Shown here: piece by piece, positions 1-9,743 of the stretch
Layout: each line of letters starts with the position of its first letter
Position numbering within the stretch: the stretch's first letter is position 1
NCBI GenBank assembly: GCA_946122785.1
Contig: CAMGYJ010000005.1
Span: forward strand, 89,708,547-89,772,546
DNA: 64,000 bases
From: Linum tenue
Taxonomy: Eukaryota; Streptophyta; Magnoliopsida; Malpighiales; Linaceae
Reading direction: 5' to 3'
The notes under the pieces: generated by a model
The model's input: only the letters and a program-made list of their open reading frames with translations
Databases searched by the model: none
Told to the model about the DNA's origin: nothing
Made by a program: the position numbers and the translations under genes

Positions 1-1
1 G

Positions 2-160
2 AAAGCCCAATTAGAGAAGGTTGTCGGCTCCTCTTCATCTTCCTCCAATCCTCCTACACCAGCACCGGCGTCTGCGTCATTCCAAGCAATCTCACGATCT
101 ATGCTCCCTTCCAACGCCCAACCCATCATCGAACTCGATTCCCCAAAACCCATCTTTTGA
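2..160 (+). CDS. C-terminal end of an unrecognised protein, cut by the window edge
   Basis: Frame 2 is open from the window edge to a TGA at 158-160 and gives about 52 residues: a short charged start (KAQLEKVV), a Ser run, a Pro/Ala-rich stretch, then IIELDSPKPIF at the C-terminus. This looks like a disordered tail and no family can be named. The minus strand is also open from an ATG at about 403 down to 92 (about 103 aa, Ser/Pro-rich), so the coding strand is not certain. No intron junction is visible. Confidence 0.3.
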   Translation, partial: KAQLEKVVGSSSSSSNPPTPAPASASFQAISRSMLPSNAQPIIELDSPKPIF

Positions 161-631
161 TATTTTGTTCTTCCGATTCATAGATCTGGATTTCCAGTTT
201 TGAGGGCGGGCGATGGTGTCGATGTCCTCCTTAGTTTCAATGGCGGACTTGGGGGGCGGCAGGCGACGGCGGGCGAGGGCGACTACGTGTGGGGTTGGGT
301 GTTGGGGTTGGTTTAATGGAAATAGGTTTTCTGTTGTGGAGGTGGATGCAGAGGCGGAGAATAGAGGAAGAAGACGCGATGGAGGTGCAGAGCTACTGGA
401 CATTTAAATTTCTAATTATTTTTTTTAGTGATATAAGAGATTTTTTTCATTTCTAAGTGGATGCTGACATGGATGCATACGTGGATTTCCGTTAAGAAAT
501 AAGTAACGGTGACAGAACAAATGTCCAGACTTTGATCAATTATAATAAGTTTGGATAATAAATAGAATTTTGATAGGTTTAGGTAAAATAAAAGAATTTT
601 GAAAAGATTTGGGTAAAAAATAGACATTGCC
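161..631. other. AT-rich spacer, no gene seen
   Basis: Short open frames on both strands at 213-407 are GC-rich low-complexity and overlap each other. From about 410 the sequence becomes AT-rich, with nothing recognisable. Confidence 0.4.
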
Positions 632-1044
632 CATTATAATACCATGTTCGAAAGATCAGTCAATTCCAGGGTGAAATCCGGGGTACCGCATACCTTGAGT
701 ATGAAAACGCTATCCAGACCTTGAATTGACTGATCTTTCAGACATGATATTATACTTTAACCCTTGAAGATCAATATCTACGTCTTATTTCTCTAAATCT
801 TATACCCCAAGATCAATTTAATTAGAAACAATAATCGACGGTTATGATTTGTCCACATATAGGCAAAAAATGAATGCACCATCTTAGGGTTTATAGTTTA
901 TGATTTAGATAATTAGGACCTAGGGTTCACTCAATAAGGATTAGGGTATAGTATCATGCCCAAAAATCCTGCTAATTCGAGGTCTAGATAGCGTTTTCAT
1001 ACTCAAGGTATGCGGTACCCCGGATTTCACCCGGGGTACTGTAG
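632..1044. mobile_element. MITE with 52-bp terminal inverted repeats, ending at a (TA)n tract
   Basis: Positions 669-720 and 981-1032 are inverted copies with 51 of 52 bases matching; the core is GGTACCGCATACCTTGAGTA. A second inverted repeat of about 37 bp (632-673 against 718-757) wraps the left arm, so the left end is a nested palindrome. The right end continues through CCCGGGGTACTGTAGAAGGC and abuts (TA)n at about 1046. The outer 20 bp resemble the termini of the repeats at 1099 and 23184, so these are one family. No coding capacity is seen. The left boundary is uncertain because it looks rearranged. Confidence 0.7.
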
Positions 1045-1045
1045 A

Positions 1046-1048
1046 AGG

Positions 1049-1098
<50 letters not shown>
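1046..1098. repeat. (TA)n microsatellite between two inverted elements
   Basis: About 26 TA units separate the MITE ending at 1044 from the related arm beginning at 1099. Confidence 0.95.
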
Positions 1099-1100
<2 letters not shown>

Positions 1101-1390
1101 TGGCTTCTATCGTACCCCGGGTAAATTCCGGGGTATGGCGTACCTTGGGTGATCTTGACCGTACGTGTGATCTCGACGGCTGAGATTAAATTCCGTTAAA
1201 TGATTTGTTTTTTCGGAATTTATATTAAATAAAATTACAGATCAACTCATAGAATTAGTTTTTCTTTCATTTTAGTCCATTGTAAACCAAATCGGGTTGG
1301 TTCTGTTTAGTTATTGAATTGACCCAAAATCCAACCACCCTAAGAGATAGGACACCTACCTTGCCCCACCCGCAGCCCTACCCCTCTCCT
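1099..1390 (+). repeat. Inverted-repeat arm A, partner of 22895-23184
   Basis: It starts at the (TA)n tract with GGTGGCTTCTATCGTACC. The first ~180 bp match the reverse complement of 23005-23184 at very high identity, differing by only a few bases, then identity falls but stays recognisable to about 1390. Either these are two solo ends of one family or the ends of one 22-kb element. Confidence 0.8.
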
Positions 1391-1497
1391 CCAAATCCCG
1401 ACCTTGGACCTTCTCTCTTCTCCATTTTTCTGTTCGAATTGGGAATAACCCTGTTCTTCCTCCCTACTCCTGTAAATCATCCCTGCCGTCTCAGAAA

Positions 1498-2422
1498 ATG
1501 GCAGCGATAATTGAACCACTTTGTTTCCTCCTCTTATTCTTCTTCGTTTTCCTGTTCTCGACTGTTATATTTCCCACCTGTCCTATGATTCCTCCCAATC
1601 GATTGTTTGAACCCTAAACTGGCCGAATATCGCAGGTAATCTCGGCGTCAAGCTGTGCAAGCATAAGCACCCCCATCCCTTTGAATGAAAACTAATTGTT
1701 GCTTGTATGAGTAATTCACTTGTGTAAACAGCTGGGCAGGCGGAGATGATTGCACTGGAGAAGGCAATGAAAGAGGCCATGGTTCCTTCAGGATCTGCTA
1801 GGGAGGTAAGAAAGGGATTTTGAATTGAAATTGCCGAAATTGATTTTCGAACTACAATGCTGTGATTTTGGATGGATCTCTGATATGGATGAGGTGTATT
1901 GTAGACTGATTTGGGAAGAGAGGTCTCGTTGTTTGAAGCGGAGGCTACAGCTGTGGAGTCTGTATTTCAAAAATTCTATTCCTACATTTTTTTACACTGA
2001 AACCGTGGGGTTCGAACTAAACAGAGACCCCGACAGGCCCAGTCCTGCTTCTATCTTCGTGGTTAACTTTGACAAGGTAAGGGTTTTCACGAATTGTGGT
2101 GAAGGTTTTATGCATTGATGATAAACCGAGTTTATGTGTATCGGAATTAGGTGCTTAAGATGTCCCTTTCCAGGATCATGTGTGTTTTTGGTCCATTCTT
2201 TCAGTAGTCTTTGACATGATCTGTTGAGGAGCTTGTTTGGTGGTTTTCTTTTTCCAGGTCAGAATGGATCCGAGGAACAAGGAAGTCGATCTTGATAGTT
2301 TCATGTTTAGCACATTTGATAAGTTGTCTGAAGAAGATATGAAGAAACAAGAGGGTGATTACATTTATAGGGGGAGCAACTCAAGTTTGGTTGAGCTCAG
2401 ACAAATATTATTTGAATAGACG
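1498..2422 (+). pseudogene. Unrecognised gene fragment, probably two exons
   Basis: Two exon-like stretches stand out. The first, about 1740-1805, reads AEMIALEKAMKEAM..., with AG before it and a GTAAG donor after it. The second, about 2258-2419, follows a pyrimidine-rich TTTTCCAG acceptor and reads VRMDPRNKEVDLDSFMFSTF... to a TAG, closing with a short LRQILFE tail. The segment between (1806-2257) would be the intron. A 39-aa open frame with a hydrophobic stretch starts at the ATG at 1498 but does not join in frame. The fragment lies just inside inverted-repeat arm A, so it may be captured host sequence. No family is recognised. Confidence 0.35.
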
Positions 2423-2788
2423 ATATGTGACCTCTTTCATTTTAGCCACATTCTTCACTAGTGATGCTTTTAATCATGTTTCGGGTTCTTCCATCTTTAT
2501 TGAAAAATGGTTTAAGGGTCCACTTGATTGGGCTGGTTGTTGGACGATCCTCCAGCAAATTTCGATGGGTTACTTCGTGAAGACGTGATGGGAATAAGTT
2601 TCCCGAGGCAAGTAATCTGGCCAGTTTATCTCTATTAGTTTTTATGCGAATCTCAGAGGTGGCTGTTTCTGTTGCTGCTATTTTGGCTATCTGTCTGCAA
2701 TGTGAGATTACTGTAGCGGTTCCATTTCTGTTTGGCAAACTAGCCTCTGGCTGTGTACTTGTGTTTATTCGGCTGAATAATAAACGTG
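2423..2788. other. No gene seen; 3'-UTR-like sequence
   Basis: T/G-rich single-copy-looking DNA after the fragment above. No repeat, RNA gene or convincing open frame is visible. Confidence 0.4.
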
Positions 2789-3079
2789 TCCTTAAATCGT
2801 TACCATAAAGAGGGCATTTGTTGGAAAGGAAGAAACAAAACTAAATGCTAAAATGTTTTAGCAGAACACACTATGAGACTAGATATCCTTAAATCGTTAC
2901 CATAAAGAGGGCATTCGTTGGAAAGGAAGAAACAAAACAAAATGCTAAAATGTTTTAGCAGAACACACTATGCGACTAGATATCCTTAAATCGTTACCAT
3001 AAAGAGGGCATTCGTTGGAAAGGAAGAAACAAAACTAAATGCTAAAATGTTTTAGCAGAACACACTATGCGACTAGATA
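2789..3079. repeat. 97-bp tandem repeat, three copies
   Basis: The start TCCTTAAATCG recurs at 2789, 2886 and 2983, and the next unit would begin at 3080, so there are exactly three 97-bp units differing by only a few bases. The third unit contains the stop codon of the minus-strand Ulp1-like gene (3073-3075), so the triplication lengthens that gene's 3' UTR. Confidence 0.95.
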
Positions 3080-5098
3080 TCCTTGAGCCCTGAATTCGCC
3101 TCTTCTGGGAAGCTGCTTTCCTGAATTAGCCTCTTCTGGGAACCTGCTTTCCTCTCTTGGGAAGCTATTTTGTACTCGAGTGTCTGAGCTTCAAACCTAG
3201 GCGCATTCTGATTTGCTTTCTTGAGCACCTTGTGTCTTATGTAATTGGTAGGCTCTTTGACTAGGTACAATGCCACCTGCATTCTTCTCAAATGATTGCA
3301 TGGCTGTAAGGACGAAAATATAACGTATTAATACAATAGTTGACATAGTTTTTTTAATGTGCTCGTAGAAATAAATGGGCCTAGGTAGTAGGTGATTTCT
3401 TACCCAAATATAATAGTCATCATCCCAAGTTGATCCCATCATCCACACACAAACCCAGATCCCACTATCATTCCTGTTTAGAAAGATGCATTACGTAAGA
3501 CACAAATATTTTATTTTTCTAGTGAAATTATGACCAAATATACATTCTTAATTGTGTCGTTGTGTAGGAACTTCAGGAGTGGTCAAAGAAAACTCCTTAA
3601 TCTGTGGTGGTGCACATGTTGATTGAACTTCCTTGTGTAAGGCATCGAACAAGTCGTTCAGAAATTCAATCTACAACGTTCAAAAAGTAACCTATGAATT
3701 ACAAAATTTTGTTGGAAAATATAATGCCACATAATTGAATTACAAACACGTGTATTGAAGTATGTATTCAATGGCACAAATTTTAACTATACCATTGTGT
3801 TAACTGCATTCCTACGGATTGTCTGGCGCTCTTTTGATGGGCATGAATCCAGAATGTGTACTTGTTTCTGGTCCATCAAAATTATAGCTAAATACCAGTG
3901 GATGCCTTCATCATTCATCATATCTTTCATGGGAAGACAAACCTTCACAGGTACGAGAAAACAATCCAATTAACTAATTAGTTTTCCGACATAATTCATT
4001 CAATAAATTAAGCAGAAGGGCAGGCATAATTCACGCGCGCATATGTTGTGAAAACCGCTACTAAATAAGCAGAAATGAGAAGGAAGAATTGTGGAGAAGT
4101 CATAACCTTTCTACAATTATGAGCTTTTGATAGGAATTTTGTATCATATAACTCTAATGCCTTTGCAGATGTCATGCCATAATTAACGACCATATCCTGG
4201 TAGGAAAATGAAGTTAAATCATTGAACACTAATCTTACTTAATAAACAACCAACCCTGTGTAAACTGAATTAGAATTACAAAGCAAAAGCAATACTTACC
4301 TGCAATTCCGTAGGCAGAAAGCACACTCCTCTTCCACGACCAGTATCGCTTTTAACTTCGTCCAAGGTCAAGTGGCATGCTAACGCTGTAATTAGCTAAA
4401 ACACAATAGAAATAAAATCCAATGATTAAAAATCATTAAGCACGTTCAGGTCAACTAGGGGCTATTCACAGAAGTACTTACATCAGCATCAACGCTTGAC
4501 TCGGGGCATAAGCTCCATAATGTCTGCCTGGTATATGATTTCATCATTGTTTTGACCAAAGCTTCATCAGGAGGAAGGTCTTCTGCAAATATATAGTGAG
4601 CAAAACTCACTTCTTCGTCACTGTAGTTGACGACTGTAGGGAGCTCAAACCTTGTGGTACCCTTCAATCATGGAGAACGAACAAATAGAGGAAATAAGAA
4701 GAGGTTTTCACTAGGATTACAAGTGGCGGAGAAAGGAACGAAGGAAAACAACGAAAATAGTGGGTGAAAAGGAAGCATATGTACATCACTAGGATTACAT
4801 ACCTTCATTGACAATTTTTGTGGAGGCGTGAGGGGTTTGTTTTGCACACCTAGCTCATAATGTTCCAGCCCTGGTTCAGCATCAAGAACAATCACCTTCG
4901 AGTCGGGTGTAGGTGGGGGGACGACGTCTTGCATTCTTGTTTTCTTTGCAGGAGATACATAGTTCTCCAATTCCTACAATAATGAACAATCAAGTCAGAA
5001 TAAGTTTTGTATAAATAACCTACTGTTAAAGCTCCTGGACGAACCATAGAGTTGGCTAGAGAACGCGTTAGGCGTACACTAGACTGGCCGCTCGTCAT
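3073..5098 (-). pseudogene. Ulp1-like (C48) protease gene of a Mutator element, decayed
   Basis: Exons with canonical splice sites and phase 0 can be read on the minus strand: from the ATG at 5098 (MTSGQSSVRLTR), a second exon ending near 4810, then 4661-4482, 4395-4300, 4196-4107, 3942-3793, one from about 3670, 3473-3404 and 3303-3073. The protease core shows the His in EGIHWYLAI, the Asp in HILDSC, and NDSGIWVCVWMM where the family normally has a catalytic Cys (DCG). Here it is Ser, so cleavage is doubtful. The exon starting at 3670 meets an in-frame TAA (after TQRHN) before any donor that fits the next exon's phase, so the gene is broken there. The N-terminal half holds the region usual in transposon Ulp1-like proteins. 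It is transcribed away from the transposase at 5927, a layout known from Mutator elements carrying Ulp1 (KI/Kaonashi type). Confidence 0.75.
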
Positions 5099-5926
5099 CT
5101 TGTTCTTCTCCCTAATATAATTGTACAAAAAAGCAACGAGAGAGTGGAATATAAGAACAAATACAACGAAATAGCTGACTAAAAAGTTAAAGAAAACACA
5201 TTAGCGGATTGCAGAACTTACACTTCCTTCCCCATAATGTTACAGACACAATGTTGACCAAAGGGCCTCTGCGCTACTTTTAGTTGAATGAGTTTTGGGC
5301 AAGATGTTTGGCCATATTAATAGATGCGCCAGAGGGGTGTTTAACCTCGTCTATTAGGAAAACCCCGTGAGATATCAATTAGAGTTTTTTTTATATGTGG
5401 GAACTTCTATATTTATCCACCTCATTAAATGAACTTAATAAGGAATTAACTAGTTACGTGTGAACTTCTATATTTATCCACCTCATTAAACCGATTAGGG
5501 GCTTCATTTTAGGGTTTTAAGGTTCGAAAAGACATGACCACGAAAGCAGATGGAAGAAGGGAAGAAGACGATGCCACTTTAACCTCCTTGGTTGGTTGTG
5601 GCTCTGCCAGTTTATGAATTCACGTTTGGCCCATTTTCAACCAATAAATTAAGAGTGATCTAGGCTTCCCGCGGCAGGCTTGGTTATGCGAACCAAGGAG
5701 GTTATTTAGGCCCACTAGTTTTATTTAAATAGGCCAAACGAATTCAGTCCAGCCCATGGATGTTTTGACCCAAATTGTTCTGTTAAAAACAAGGATTTAA
5801 TTTCACAGCTTATATACAACATCCGTTAGGTTTTTCATAGTGAAGCGCCAGCGGAGAGGCTATTTCCTTAGTACTACTTTGGCTAGTTAGGGTTAGTTGG
5901 CTTGGACAATCACAAGCGCGACGATC
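5099..5926. promoter_or_regulatory. Shared divergent promoter region of the Mutator gene pair
   Basis: About 830 bp lie between the two divergent start codons. A 33-bp near-direct repeat (GAACTTCTATATTTATCCAC core) occurs at about 5400 and 5462. The region also reads GCTTATATACAAC near 5808, a possible TATA element about 120 bp upstream of the transposase ATG. Promoter function is inferred from position. Confidence 0.45.
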
Positions 5927-8836
5927 ATGGAAGACGATGAAATCGTCGAAGTGGAAAACAATGAAGATATTAACAACAATAACGGTTCAACTATTCACAA
6001 CGTTCACCAAAGTTCAGAGGTAGAAGATGATGATCTTGCCGATCTCTTACTTCTACAGCAAGAAGATATCGAGAAGCTAAGATTCGCTAACACTGAAGAA
6101 GCCTATGATTTTTGGAGGAACTATGGGCTGGTCACCGGCTTTGACGTCAGGAAAGAAGATATTGGCCGAGATAAAGACAAGGTCATGATATGGCGTCGGT
6201 TTGTATGTTCTGGTCAAGGAACAAAGCGCGACCGAAAGGGTGAACGAAAGAGGGAACCAAAAGGAGAGACGAGATTTGACTGCAAAGGTAGGATTCGTGT
6301 ACGACTAGACAAGTCAGATGGGAAGTGGTTTGTGGATACCTTTCATAACGTGCACTCTCACGTAACGGTTCCAAAAATATACCGACACTACATGAAAGGG
6401 AATCGACAGTTGAGTGATGCAGTTAAAGCAGAAATCAATTTCCGAAGAGCAGCAGGAATGAAAACATCACAGATTGTTTCACTAGCGGTTGCAGAGGCAA
6501 GAGGCTATAGCAAGATGGGGTTCACGAGGAAAGATGCGTATAATTACGTGGACAAAGATCGGAAGGAACAGATTAGTGATGGTGATGCTGCGACAGCACT
6601 AGCTTACCTACAGGCGAAACTAAGTGCGGATGAACAGTTCGTAATTGAGCTAAAAAAAGACGATGAAGACAGGCTTGTTAACTTGTTCTGGGCAGATAGT
6701 ATTTCAGTGGCTGATTATGCATGCTATGGAGAATTATTGGCTTTCGATGCGACTTACAAAAAGAACGTCTACAATATGCCTCTAGTCATTTTTTCAGGTA
6801 CTAATTCTTTTATATTCGGTTCATAGTAACTTATATTTTCATTCCTATAAAGTATAAAGAATTTATTCATTGAAACTTAATACCACACGTTAAAGAGCCT
6901 AATGCAATATTACTTCCATGCGTTATGGGTACAGTGTAATTCTTGTCTTATTAGTGAAGTAATTTTAATAACCTGTTTATTTTTTAGGTGTGAACCACCA
7001 CTTCAACAGTTGCATATTTGGATGTTCATTTTTGGCAAATGAGAAAGAAGAAAACTATGTATGGGTTCTAGATGCCTTGAGGAGAAGGTTGGGCGGTGTA
7101 GATCCTAAAACTATTGTTATAGATGGAGATAAAGCCATGCGCAATGCAATTCAGCAAGTATTCCCCGATGCGACACATCGTTTATGTGCTTGGCACATAG
7201 ACAAAACTATTGCCAGAAAAGTGAGGGACAATCCTAACTTCTTGCCACAATGGAAACATTTCGTGTCAGCTGATTGGGAACCTTCAGTATTTGAAGAGAA
7301 GTGGAAAACAATGGTCGAGGAGTGCTCACAGCAGCATAACAATTGGGTTTCACATCTATTTGACCAAAGAACTGAATGGGGGTATACATACTTGCACTCA
7401 AAGTTCTTTGCAGGCTTGTCAACAACGTCTAGATGTGAAGGAATCAACTCTCAGCTTACCAAGTATATCGAAAACAATCATAATCTACTTGAGTTCTTTA
7501 TTCATTTTGATCGTTGGGCTAGGGATATGAGGGAGATGGAGCAACAAGCTGATTTTGAGTCCATCCATCGTGAACGGACAATAACGTCTAATATATTAGT
7601 CTCACTTCAGAAGAGTGCGTCTAAATTATTCACAAAAGAAGCCTTTTTCAAATTCAGAGATGAGGTTGAAAAGTCGGGAGCTTGTGTAAGGATGGATTCA
7701 GAGATATCGGAAAACCAACGCATTTACAGAGTGACAATGTCAGGTAAACAAAAGGTTTTTTCAGGTCACATACACAATTGAGCCCTTCGCTATGGAGTGT
7801 AGTTGTAACTATTACCACTATATGGGAATACCATGCGCTCATATGGTTCATCTACTGAAAGAAGAGGGTATGCTGGAACTTCCAGAACGGTTGGTAAAGT
7901 TAAGGTGGTCAAAGAAGCCGAAGACACTTGATAGCTTACAACAACCACACAATATGGACGAGGCTAGACTATTCACATTCAGGTTTGTAGTTACTGTATA
8001 AAGCTGGAAATTGTGTGTTACTGTGTTTAAGAAAGCAGTTCAGATGTGTTTATTAAATACAAGGTGGTACCAGAGGGCGTTGACCCGTTTTAGAACATAA
8101 GCTTTCACTTTTTCGTGACGTTTTAACAGAATAATATTGAATGTCGTTTTCAGATATGGGCTTCTTCAACAAAGCAGCTCCCAGTTATGGTTAAAAGGGG
8201 CAAAATCAAGCGAATGCTTCAACCTTGCTCGTACAGGAATTGCATCCATATGTGAATCACTAGACATGATGAACGAAGGTGATACTGAGATCCCAGATAT
8301 CAATAGACCAAAGGCAAAAGAGAAACTTTTGGATCCACATCCTGTGAAATACAAAGGTTCGGGTGGACAAGAAAACAAAAGGAAGAAAGGGGAGCAACGA
8401 ATGTGTAGCAGATGTGGCGTATTGGGTCATAAAAAAAGCACTTGTAAGAAGCCTCCTGATTATGTGAGGCCTACAATACCAGAACCTACTGATACTGAAA
8501 CTAATGAAGAACCAAATAGTGAAAACGTCGCCAACAACGGAGCTGACCAGCAAGCACCACACATTGGCAGAAAACCAAAACATTGCAGTAAATGTGGGAA
8601 GGATACTCATAATGCCAGAACTTGTCCAGAGTTATCAGAGGAGGATACTGAAGAGGATGTTGATACAACCGACATCCCTGATCCACCAACTGTAATATTA
8701 GAAGTTCATTGTGCATGTCTAGAATACTTTTGGGAAACAATTATTTTCGTTGGAACTAAACTTTATATATTCAATGTTGTAGAAGAAGCCATGTACTAGA
8801 AGGGAAGGCCTGAGGAGCAGCAAGAAGGCTAGTTGA
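5927..8836 (+). pseudogene. MURA/FAR1-like Mutator transposase with one frameshift
   Basis: Four exons: 5927-6797, 6988-7982, 8154-8691 and 8783-8836, all with GT-AG junctions in matching phase. The start is the ATG at 5927 (MEDDEIVEVENN); the open frame extends upstream only without an ATG. The order is: acidic N-terminus; FAR1-type DNA-binding region (FANTEEAYDFWRNYGL); MULE DDE domain with Asp in LAFDATYKKN, Asp in VIDGDKAM followed by CAWHI, and Glu in TTSRCEGINSQL; SWIM zinc finger (CSCNYYHYMGIPCAH); two CX2CX4HX4C knuckles (CSRCGVLGHKKSTC, CSKCGKDTHNARTC); and a basic tail (KKPCTRREG) in the last exon. An extra base at about 7765 shifts frame just before the SWIM finger; no plausible intron removes it. 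Otherwise it is full length. It would bind element ends and catalyse cut-and-paste transposition in the nucleus. Confidence 0.9.
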
Positions 8837-9743
8837 AAAGATTGGCATGGATTCTAATAACCGGAGACACATTTCGAATCTGGCCATTTGTTGGATACTC
8901 TATGGACGAGTTAGGTTCTTTGATTGGAGGACGTTATGATGTTTGGTTGGGTATTTTCATACTTTCTGGTCCTGGTTGTTCATGTTTTAGGCTGGGATGC
9001 TAGTTTGGTTGCCTTCTGGCCCAATGGTTGCTGCTCTTGGCCCTCAAATGTACACAATATGTAGAGCTCGTTAATCAACTTGGACAAATAGGTTTTTGTT
9101 GGTTAAGTGGCAAGCAAGTTGTTTGCGTGATTCATATTAATAAGCGTACACAATTGAACAAAGAATGTTGATTGTAGTCCAGCGGATGGAAGTTTGCACT
9201 GCCAATTTATGTCTTGGGTTCGACACCCTTCAGAAGTATTTCAGTTTTGGTTTTAAGTTATTACTATTGGGAATAAGCCCGCGCTTCGCTGCAGGATGAT
9301 TCATATTAATAAGCGTACACAATTGAACAAAGAATGTTGATTGCAGTCCAGCGGATGGCAGTTTGGAAGCCTAATTTTTGGCTTGGGTTCGAAACCCATC
9401 AGCAGCATTTCATTTTTGGTTTTAAGTTATTCCCCTTGCAACTTATTTCATTAAGGACATCTGCATATCAATATTGTCCAACACTGAATATAGGTACTTC
9501 CCTAAAAAAAAACACTGAATATAGGTACATATGCAAAAGTATTTCCCAAAATGTGTCCTAAGCATTCACAATAGATTCACAGTTTGACCGAACTACCTGA
9601 TTAAGCCAGGTGGTAGTTGTTACATGACAAAAGGCTAGACCAAAAGTGTTGTCAATTATGTCAGGGCTTAGGTAGAAACAGCAAAAGGCGGTCAATCAGT
9701 AGCAGTTTTCCTGATTCAAAATGTAGCTGGTAGAAGTTGATGT
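8837..9743. other. Spacer with short direct repeat and tandem tRNA-like repeats
   Basis: 9012-9053 is repeated in direct orientation at 11919-11960 (core CCTTCTGGCCCAATGG), so the two copies flank the minus-strand gene at 9744-11667. The tandem tRNA-like repeats are listed separately. The Mutator element carrying the 3.1-8.8 kb gene pair must end in or near this stretch, but no terminal inverted repeats were found. Confidence 0.4.
9129..9440 (+). repeat. 169-bp tandem duplication with pol III A/B-box-like motifs (SINE-like)
   Basis: GATTCATATTAATAAGCGTA starts at 9129 and again at 9298, a period of 169. Each copy has GTAGTCCAGCGGATGG-like sequence resembling an A box, and about 40 bp later GGGTTCGACACCC or GGGTTCGAAACCC, a good B-box/T-loop match. 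That spacing is typical of tRNA-derived SINE heads. A poly-A or simple-repeat tail is not clear, so the SINE call is tentative. Confidence 0.45.

Noticed and set aside
7741..7775. A mini-intron that would remove the transposase frameshift at ~7765
   Set aside because: The only GT...AG pair there gives a 21-nt intron, far below plant minimum size, and since 21 is a multiple of three it does not restore the frame.
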